Part shown: in pieces, positions 1 to 5,584 of the stretch
How the letters are laid out: every line of letters begins with the position of its first letter
Position numbering within the stretch: the first letter of the stretch is position 1
Assembly (NCBI GenBank): GCA_005884855.1
Contig: VAZS01000313.1
Span: 1-5,584 of the forward strand
Length of the DNA stretch: 5,584 bases
Origin: Alphaproteobacteria bacterium
GTDB lineage: Bacteria > Pseudomonadota > Alphaproteobacteria > Rhizobiales > Xanthobacteraceae
Direction of reading: 5' to 3'
Made by a program: the position numbers and the translations under genes
Notes under the pieces: generated by a model
The model's input: only the letters and a program-made list of their open reading frames with translations
What the model was told of the DNA's origin: nothing
Database searches by the model: none

Positions 1-131
1 CCGGCAACGGCGATGGACGCTGCCCAATAGTTGGGGAGCGCGATAGTTCCGATTGGTCGCTAACGTCCGCTGGAGTTACGCGATGGAGGCTCCTTGCGCG
101 GGGCTATAGGATTGGCCACCAAGATCGGCAA

Positions 132-554
132 TCACATACTCAAACCCGGAAGCTCATCATAGGTACGGCCGCGCAGCAGGCGACCAGCGGCCTTTTTGTT
201 TTTGCCGCCCCACTGTTTAAAGAAAAACGCTGTCCCTGACCGGCGACACATCGCCTCTATCTCGTCGACCCACTCCGCGTTCATTCCCCGAGCTCTGGGC
301 CCGCTCGCACCGCCGACGATCGCCCAATCGATGCCGGTCAGATCACCTTGAGCTACCGACCCGATCAGCGGCTCAAGCGAAACGAACCTGATCGCCGCCG
401 GAACCCGTCTAATCGCATCCAACCGATCTAAAACGCGCTCAAGTCTGGCCGCCATCCGCATGGCGTAGCAATTCGTGCAGCCCGCCGTAAGGACGGTGCA
501 CCCGGCCACAGGATTCCAGGTCGCGTCAGTCCATTCGATTGATGTCTCGGCCAT
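132..554 (-). CDS. Phage Gp37/Gp68 (DUF5131) family protein, internally shortened
   Basis: The 140-residue product opens with the family signature IEWTDATWNPVAGC and a three-cysteine motif, C19-X6-C26-X2-C29, which resembles the iron-sulfur motif of radical SAM proteins. The C-terminal family blocks are also present: FVSLEPLIG (57-65), DWAIVGG (76-82), FFFKQWGGKNKK (110-121) and a GRT block near 129. From family knowledge, members are usually about 230-260 residues, occur in phages and genomic islands, and often neighbour a gene for a three-Cys-motif partner protein (TcmP); the biochemical role is unknown. Here residue 39 (end of MAARLE) runs straight into RVLDRLDAIRR, a sequence normally found about 100 residues later, so the central part is missing in frame. 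The usual GGESG is GGASG (A83), a change at a conserved acidic residue. The ATG start is preceded by a weak GAGAG Shine-Dalgarno (561-565). No TcmP gene is visible. Family identity is fairly sure; whether the product works is doubtful. Confidence 0.8.
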   Translation of the reverse strand: MAETSIEWTDATWNPVAGCTVLTAGCTNCYAMRMAARLERVLDRLDAIRRVPAAIRFVSLEPLIGSVAQGDLTGIDWAIVGGASGPRARGMNAEWVDEIEAMCRRSGTAFFFKQWGGKNKKAAGRLLRGRTYDELPGLSM

Positions 555-679
555 TCAGTTCTCTCAAGTCCAAATAGAAATTCAAGAAAGTGGTTACATT
601 TACAAGCACGGTATCATGCTTCCCCTCGGCCTTTCCATGCTATGGACCTCAGCCAAACCTCAACCCGACTCACTCCCTC
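555..679. promoter_or_regulatory. AT-rich divergent intergenic region between the DUF5131 gene and radA
   Basis: This gap lies between two genes pointing away from each other, so it should hold both promoters. The part nearest the DUF5131 gene (555-614) has only about one third G+C, clearly lower than the coding sequence around it. I could not fit a convincing -35/-10 pair with normal spacing on either strand, so no individual promoter is called. The 30 bases before the radA ATG contain no purine-rich Shine-Dalgarno sequence. Confidence 0.35.
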
Positions 680-2035
<1,356 letters not shown>

Positions 2036-2198
2036 CCGGGGCGTGACCTTCGCCGCCCTCGCCGCTATACCACCCGCGCGCGACGGGGAGGGGTGACCCG
2101 ATTTCCGGCCTTGCGGGACGGGGGCATATGGCCCTCAGCTAGGACGGGACCGAGACGCCGATTCGCGCTTCGAACTTACGGGCGGACCTGACTAGCCG

Positions 2199-2706
2199 AT
2201 GCCTATAACGATACTCGATCTCGTCCTGCTCGCCGTGATGCTGATTTCCGGCCTGCTCGCGATGGTTCGCGGCTTCATGCGCGAGATCCTCTCCATCGCG
2301 GCGTGGGCGGCGGCAGCCCTCGTCACCCTGTATTCGTTCTCGAAACTGCTGCCGACGGCCAAGACCTATTTCAACAACGACACGGTCGCCAGCGTAGTGG
2401 TCGTTGCCGGCACCTTTGTCGGCACCCTGATCGTGGTGTCGATCATCACGGTGCGGATCTCGGACATGATCCTGGATTCCCGGATCGGCGCGCTGGACCG
2501 CACGCTGGGTTTCCTGTTCGGGCTGGCCCGGGGCCTCCTGATCGTGGTTTGACCCCGAGAACACCATTTTAAAGAGATTCAAGAAGAATAAACCAGACGA
2601 AGAGCAGACTGAGGGCGAGCCGGCGCCACCGGCATCAGGTGATGGCTACAGCAAGCCTGCGCGCGACAGCCTCAAAAAGCTGATCGACAAGCCCGCAGCG
2701 CGTTGA
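2199..2706 (+). pseudogene. cvpA: CvpA family membrane protein gene, disrupted by an internal deletion and frameshift
   Basis: CvpA is an inner-membrane protein first known for colicin V production and often located just before purF. The first frame (2199-2552) encodes 117 residues that begin MPITILDLVLLAVMLISGL. It has about four hydrophobic stretches and family blocks such as RGFMREILSIAAW, DRTLGFLFGLARG and a final LLIVV, then stops at TGA 2550-2552. Bases 2551-2706 then encode, in the +1 frame, a charged tail of 51 residues (DPENTILKRFKKNKPDEE through SLKKLIDKPAAR) that I recognise as the normal C-terminus of Bradyrhizobium-type CvpA. About 40 residues between the two parts are absent, covering the rest of the last membrane helix and the amphipathic segment after it. 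The frame change implies a lost length of 3n+2 bases. The intact-looking tail argues for a recent event or a sequence error. A 117-residue product could still be made, but without its normal end. Confidence 0.8.
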
Positions 2707-2718
2707 TGTCAGGCCAAA

Positions 2719-2725
2719 AGAGAGG
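2719..2725 (+). promoter_or_regulatory. Shine-Dalgarno sequence that selects the purF start
   Basis: AGAGAGG lies four bases before the ATG at 2730. The alternative ATG at 2706, which overlaps the cvpA stop codon, has no purine-rich sequence before it. This supports 2730 as the purF start. Confidence 0.6.
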
Positions 2726-2729
2726 CACG

Positions 2730-4253
2730 ATGGACGAGATGCAGAGCCCTTCCGAAAAGGCCGCACAACGCCATCTGGACCTCCGACCGCCGATCGACCT
2801 GCGAGATAGCGATTTGGAAGGGGACACGCTGCGGGAGGAATGCGGCGTATTCGGCATCTTCGGTCATCCCGAGGCCGCTGCCATCACCGCGCTCGGATTG
2901 CATGCACTGCAGCATCGGGGCCAGGAGGCGGCCGGTATTGTCTCGTTCGACGGGACCCGGTTTCACAGCGAGAGGCGGCTCGGGCTGGTCGGCGACACCT
3001 TCTCCCGCCGCGAGGTGATCGATCGCCTCCCCGGCAACGCCGCGATCGGCCACGTCCGCTACTCCACAACCGGCGCAACCATCCTGCGCAACGTGCAACC
3101 GCTGTTTGCCGAGCTCAATGCCGGCGGCTTTGCGGTCGGCCACAACGGCAATCTCACCAACGGCCTCACCTTGCGCCGCGAGCTGGTGCGCAACGGCGCC
3201 ATGATGCAATCCACCACTGACACCGAGGTGATTTTGCACCTCGTGGCGCAATCGAAGCGCAATCGCTTCATCGACCGCTTCATCGAGGCGCTGCGCGCGA
3301 TCGAGGGCGCCTATTCGCTGGTGTCGCTGACCAACAAAAAGCTGATCGGGGCGCGCGATCCGCTCGGCATTCGCCCGCTCGTGCTGGGCGAACTCGGCGG
3401 TTGCCCGATCCTGGCCTCTGAGACCTGCGCGCTCGATATCATTGGCGCGAAGTATGTCCGCGATATCGAGCCCGGCGAAATCGTGGTGTTCGACCAGCGC
3501 GGCGCCCAGAGCCACAAGCCGTTTCCGCCAAAGCCGCAGCGGCCGTGTATTTTCGAATACATCTACTTCTCGCGGCCGGATTCCATCGTCGGCGGCCGAT
3601 CAGTGTACGAAGTCCGCAAAGCCTTCGGCGCGCAGCTCGCGCGCGAAAGCCATGTCGAGATCGACGTCGTGGTTCCGGTGCCGGATTCCGGCGTCCCCGC
3701 CGCGGTGGGCTACAGCCAGCATTCCGGCGTGCCGTTCGAACTCGGCATCATCCGCAACCATTATGTCGGCCGTACCTTCATTCAGCCAACTCAAAGCGTG
3801 CGCGAACTCGGCGTGCGCATGAAGCATAATGCGAACCGCGCCGCGATCGAAGGCAAGCGGATCATCCTGATCGACGATTCGCTGGTGCGCGGCACCACCT
3901 CGAAAAAGATCGTCCGCATGATGCGCGACGCCGGCGCCCGCGAAGTCCACTTCCGCCTCGCCTCGCCGCCGATCGTCCACCCCGATTATTACGGCATCGA
4001 CCTGCCGGACCGCGGCGGGCTGCTGGCGGCAACCCATAATCTGGAGGAAATGCGCGAGATCATCGGCGCGGATTCTCTGGCGTTCCTGTCGATCGACGGC
4101 ATGTATCGCGCGATGGGCGAACCCGGCCGCGATCCCGCCAACCCGAAATTCTCTGATCATTGCTTTACAGGCGCCTATCCGACGCACCTCACCGACCAGA
4201 CCCAGGTCGAGTCGCAGCCCCATCAATTGTCATTGTTGGCGGAAGCGAGCTGA
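2730..4253 (+). CDS. purF: Amidophosphoribosyltransferase (glutamine PRPP amidotransferase)
   Basis: PurF makes 5-phosphoribosylamine from PRPP and glutamine, the committed first step of purine nucleotide synthesis in the cytoplasm. The 507-residue product has an Ntn-type glutaminase domain (about 38-270) with the nucleophile in EECGVFGIFGH (C38), LQHRGQEAAGI (60-70), R110 in GHVRYSTTG, and HNGN (138-141). The phosphoribosyltransferase domain follows, with the PRPP-binding loop IILIDDSLVRGTT (378-390). C38 must become the N-terminus to act, so a 37-residue propeptide is predicted, as in the Bacillus subtilis-type enzyme. Of the four cysteines that hold a [4Fe-4S] cluster in B. subtilis PurF, I can match C273 (in CIFEYIYFSRPDS) and C478 (in DHCFTG). 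The other two positions appear to be Asp (HPDYYG) and a residue in the SD-H-C stretch, so a cluster is unlikely. Length and motifs are normal. The start at 2730 lies 23 bases after the cvpA stop, consistent with cotranscription. I see no purine repressor site. Confidence 0.97.
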   Translation: MDEMQSPSEKAAQRHLDLRPPIDLRDSDLEGDTLREECGVFGIFGHPEAAAITALGLHALQHRGQEAAGIVSFDGTRFHSERRLGLVGDTFSRREVIDRLPGNAAIGHVRYSTTGATILRNVQPLFAELNAGGFAVGHNGNLTNGLTLRRELVRNGAMMQSTTDTEVILHLVAQSKRNRFIDRFIEALRAIEGAYSLVSLTNKKLIGARDPLGIRPLVLGELGGCPILASETCALDIIGAKYVRDIEPGEIVVFDQRGAQSHKPFPPKPQRPCIFEYIYFSRPDSIVGGRSVYEVRKAFGAQLARESHVEIDVVVPVPDSGVPAAVGYSQHSGVPFELGIIRNHYVGRTFIQPTQSVRELGVRMKHNANRAAIEGKRIILIDDSLVRGTTSKKIVRMMRDAGAREVHFRLASPPIVHPDYYGIDLPDRGGLLAATHNLEEMREIIGADSLAFLSIDGMYRAMGEPGRDPANPKFSDHCFTGAYPTHLTDQTQVESQPHQLSLLAEAS

Positions 4254-4280
4254 TTTGGCGTTGGCGGAAACGAGCTGATT
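4235..4280 (+). repeat. Short tandem duplication of the purF 3' end
   Basis: The 21 bases at 4235-4255, which encode the last purF codons and the TGA stop, recur at 4260-4280 with one mismatch (G at 4245, A at 4270), giving a period of 25 bases. The second copy lies outside the gene and still contains the TGA. It looks like a local slippage duplication. Confidence 0.8.
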
Positions 4281-4320
4281 GTCGTCACCGCGAACGTGTT
4301 TGGGGATGACCTCCCCACTT

Positions 4321-4481
4321 TCGTCATGGCCGGGCTTGTCCCGGCCATCCACGTCCTGACTTTGTTACCGCAAGAAAGACGTGGATGGCCGGGACATCGG
4401 CGCGAAGCAAAGCTTCATCGCCTCGCCCGGCCATGACGAGGGGAAGACGCGCTTCGCGCTTTTGCCGGGCATGACGACGAG
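4321..4481. repeat. Nested palindromic intergenic repeat between purF and the SDR gene
   Basis: Two perfect inverted repeats are nested. The outer 14-base arms are 4321-4334 (TCGTCATGGCCGGG) and 4426-4439. The inner 18-base arms are 4338-4355 (GTCCCGGCCATCCACGTC) and 4378-4395, separated by a 22-base loop. A further 8-base pair, CGCGAAGC (4401-4408) with GCTTCGCG (4451-4458), extends the structure. A degenerate direct copy of the outer arm lies near 4464-4481. From general knowledge this is a family of dispersed palindromes common between genes in Bradyrhizobium and relatives; it encodes no protein. It could fold in the mRNA and affect purF message stability or readthrough into the SDR gene. 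No run of T follows the stem, so it is not a classical intrinsic terminator. Confidence 0.85.
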
Positions 4482-4491
4482 AATCGATTCC

Positions 4492-5232
4492 ATGACACCC
4501 CCCCTCGCCTCCCGCATTGCTCTCGTCACCGGCGCGTCCCGCGGCATCGGCTATGCCACCGCGCGGGCGCTGGCCAGGGCCGGCGCGCATGTGGTCGCGG
4601 TGGCGCGAACGCAAGCGGGCCTGGAAGAACTCGATGACGAGATCCGAAAAGCCGGCGGCAGCGCGACTTTGGTGCCGCTCGATCTCAGCGACTACGACGG
4701 CATCGCCCGGCTCGGCGCGGCGCTGCATGAGCGTCACGGCAAGCTCGACATTCTCGTCGGCAATGCCGGGCTCGCGGGCCCGTCCTCGCCGCTGGGGCAT
4801 ATCGATTTGAAGGCGTGGAACGAGGTGATGGCGCTCAACGTCACCGCCAATTTCCAGTTGATCCGTTGCATGGAGCCGCTGCTCAAAAAGTCTGACGCCG
4901 GCCGCGCCGTGTTCGTCACCTCGGCCGCCGCCAGCAAGGCCACCGCCTATCTCGGCCCCTACGCCGCCTCGAAAGCCGCGCTGGAGACGTTGGCGCGCGC
5001 CTGGGCGCAGGAAACCGCGGCCACTTCAATCCGCATCAACCTGTTCGATCCCGGCCCGATCCGGACCAGAATGCGCGCCAGCATATTTCCCGGCGAAGAT
5101 CCCAATACGCTCGACACGCCGGAGCAGGTCGCCGAATTCATCGTGCCGATGTGCGCAGCCACTTGGAACGAAACCGGCAAGCTGTTCGAGTACAGGACTC
5201 GCAGCCTGCTGAGCTTCCGCGCGCCGGGGTAA
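4492..5232 (+). CDS. SDR family NAD(P)-dependent oxidoreductase
   Basis: This is a 246-residue classical short-chain dehydrogenase/reductase, a soluble single-domain Rossmann enzyme that transfers hydride between NAD(P)H and a carbonyl or alcohol substrate. Visible motifs are the cofactor-binding TGASRGIG (13-20), D64 in PLDLSD, NAG (91-93), structural N116, catalytic S144 (VTSAAA) and the YxxxK pair Y157/K161 (PYAASK), followed by DPGPIRT (186-192). R17 together with R39 after the second strand suggests a preference for NADP(H); this is inferred. The substrate cannot be told from sequence: 3-oxoacyl-ACP reductase-like and other carbonyl reductases share this layout. The reading frame stays open upstream to a GTG at 4381, and another ATG lies at 4471, but both fall inside the palindromic repeat. 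The ATG at 4492 starts just before the first Rossmann strand and fits the usual SDR length. No strong Shine-Dalgarno precedes it. The gene appears intact. Confidence 0.92.
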   Translation: MTPPLASRIALVTGASRGIGYATARALARAGAHVVAVARTQAGLEELDDEIRKAGGSATLVPLDLSDYDGIARLGAALHERHGKLDILVGNAGLAGPSSPLGHIDLKAWNEVMALNVTANFQLIRCMEPLLKKSDAGRAVFVTSAAASKATAYLGPYAASKAALETLARAWAQETAATSIRINLFDPGPIRTRMRASIFPGEDPNTLDTPEQVAEFIVPMCAATWNETGKLFEYRTRSLLSFRAPG

Positions 5233-5256
5233 TGCACTGCGCGTCTTTGCCTGCGA

Positions 5257-5273
5257 CAAACGCGATGCGTTTG
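5257..5273. repeat. Small hairpin after the SDR gene
   Basis: CAAACGC (5257-5263) pairs perfectly with GCGTTTG (5267-5273) across a 3-base loop, 24 bases after the SDR stop codon. There is no T-run after it, so calling it a terminator would be a guess. It may simply be an end of the adjacent dispersed repeat. Confidence 0.45.
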
Positions 5274-5280
5274 CGCACGG

Positions 5281-5389
5281 GAGCAACGCGACGAAGCAAT
5301 CCATTCTTTCTTTGCGCGGCACGATGGATTGCTTCGTGGAGCCTGTCATCGGGCGCGCATTCGCGCGACCCGGTGGCTCGCAATGACGT
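5281..5389. repeat. Second dispersed palindromic repeat, downstream of the SDR gene
   Basis: Perfect 14-base inverted arms ACGAAGCAATCCAT (5291-5304) and ATGGATTGCTTCGT (5324-5337) flank a 19-base loop. They are followed by a GC-rich imperfect palindrome (about 5350-5373, GGGCGCGC/GCGCGACCC) and the end block GGCTCGCAATGACG. I recognise this as a second dispersed intergenic element typical of Bradyrhizobium and related genomes, different in sequence from the one after purF. The gap 5233-5469 contains no convincing gene. TTGACT occurs at 5394-5399 and 5417-5422, but neither has a matching -10 at normal spacing. Confidence 0.75.
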
Positions 5390-5458
5390 CCTGTTGACTC
5401 CCGAACCTCGCCACGGTTGACTGCCTCCATAAGCGGCAAAGACCGCGGGAAATATCAT

Positions 5459-5464
5459 GGGAGG
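5459..5464 (+). promoter_or_regulatory. Shine-Dalgarno sequence of the gene starting at 5470
   Basis: GGGAGG ends five bases before the ATG at 5470. It is the strongest ribosome binding site in the window and decides this start over the ATG at 5457, which is in another frame. Confidence 0.7.
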
Positions 5465-5469
5465 ATGCC

Positions 5470-5584
5470 ATGACGCCGATGCAAAATCGCGCTCGCAGCG
5501 TGCGTACCGCCGCAGCTCTTTGCAAAACGTTTTCCCTTCTGATCGGGTCCGCGATTTTGATCGCCGCGCCCGCGCTTACGCCGG
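5470..5584 (+). CDS. N-terminus of a probable secreted or membrane protein, cut by the window end
   Basis: Only the first 38 codons are visible, open to the end of the window. The product begins MTPMQNRARSVRTAAALCK, with an Arg/Lys-rich n-region (R7, R9, R12, K19). A hydrophobic stretch follows (FSLLIGSAILIAAPAL, residues 21-36) that ends in small residues, as expected for a Sec signal peptide or a first membrane helix. A good Shine-Dalgarno supports the start. I do not recognise the family from this part, so no function is given. Confidence 0.6.
   Translation, partial: MTPMQNRARSVRTAAALCKTFSLLIGSAILIAAPALTP

Noticed and set aside
1..30. An open plus-strand frame ending in TAG at 28-30, as a possible C-terminus of an upstream gene.
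   Set aside because: Nine codons are too few to support a gene call, and other frames are equally possible.
77..135. A minus-strand 19-codon frame starting GTGATT that overlaps the DUF5131 stop codon, as a possible coupled small gene.
   Set aside because: It is too short, has no similarity I recognise and does not match the start of the partner protein TcmP.
590..679. A 30-residue N-terminal extension of RadA from GTG 590.
   Set aside because: The extra residues have no family resemblance, and the zinc-finger N-terminus starting at 680 matches known RadA.
2036..2198. A promoter or small gene in the 163-base radA-cvpA gap.
   Set aside because: I found no -35/-10 pair with acceptable spacing, no clear hairpin and no credible short frame.
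2544..2556. GTT TGA C at the cvpA break resembles the prfB-type +1 frameshift site, and a +1 slip would join both cvpA frames.
   Set aside because: There is no Shine-Dalgarno-like sequence at the required close spacing upstream, and the joined product would still lack about 40 family residues. A deletion explains the break better.
4321..4439. CRISPR array or intrinsic terminator in the purF-SDR gap.
   Set aside because: The repeats are inverted, not regularly spaced direct repeats, and no T-run follows the stems.

Overview
The window looks like a chromosomal segment from an alphaproteobacterium, most likely Bradyrhizobium or a close relative in the Nitrobacteraceae. The reasons are the high-GC coding sequence, the gene order radA - cvpA - purF - SDR oxidoreductase on one strand, and two intergenic palindromic repeats of the kind scattered through Bradyrhizobium, Rhodopseudomonas and Nitrobacter genomes. 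The taxonomic call rests on recall of these families; no search was run.

Layout. Positions 1-131 hold nothing I can name. A minus-strand gene (132-554) encodes a shortened member of the phage-associated Gp37/Gp68 (DUF5131) family. An AT-rich divergent gap (555-679) separates it from the plus-strand housekeeping run: radA (680-2035, DNA repair and recombination ATPase), a disrupted cvpA (2199-2706, membrane protein), purF (2730-4253, first step of purine synthesis) and an SDR-family oxidoreductase (4492-5232). The purF-SDR gap (4254-4491) carries a short tandem duplication of the purF end and a nested palindromic repeat. The gap after the SDR gene (5233-5469) carries a second, different palindromic repeat. 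The window ends inside a gene with a signal-peptide-like N-terminus (from 5470).

How the genes relate. cvpA and purF are closely spaced and probably cotranscribed, an arrangement also seen in enterobacteria. radA is a conserved neighbour with an unrelated job. The SDR gene is co-directional but separated from purF by the repeat. The DUF5131 gene belongs to the accessory, phage or island gene pool and may mark the edge of a mobile segment next to radA.

The most notable point is that three consecutive genes each lack an internal block compared with their families. The DUF5131 gene lacks about 100 residues in frame, radA lacks about 43 residues in frame at the start of its Lon-like domain, and cvpA lacks about 40 residues with a frame change. 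purF and the SDR gene look intact. This is either a real cluster of deletions or a sequence or assembly artefact. I found no convincing new multi-gene system.
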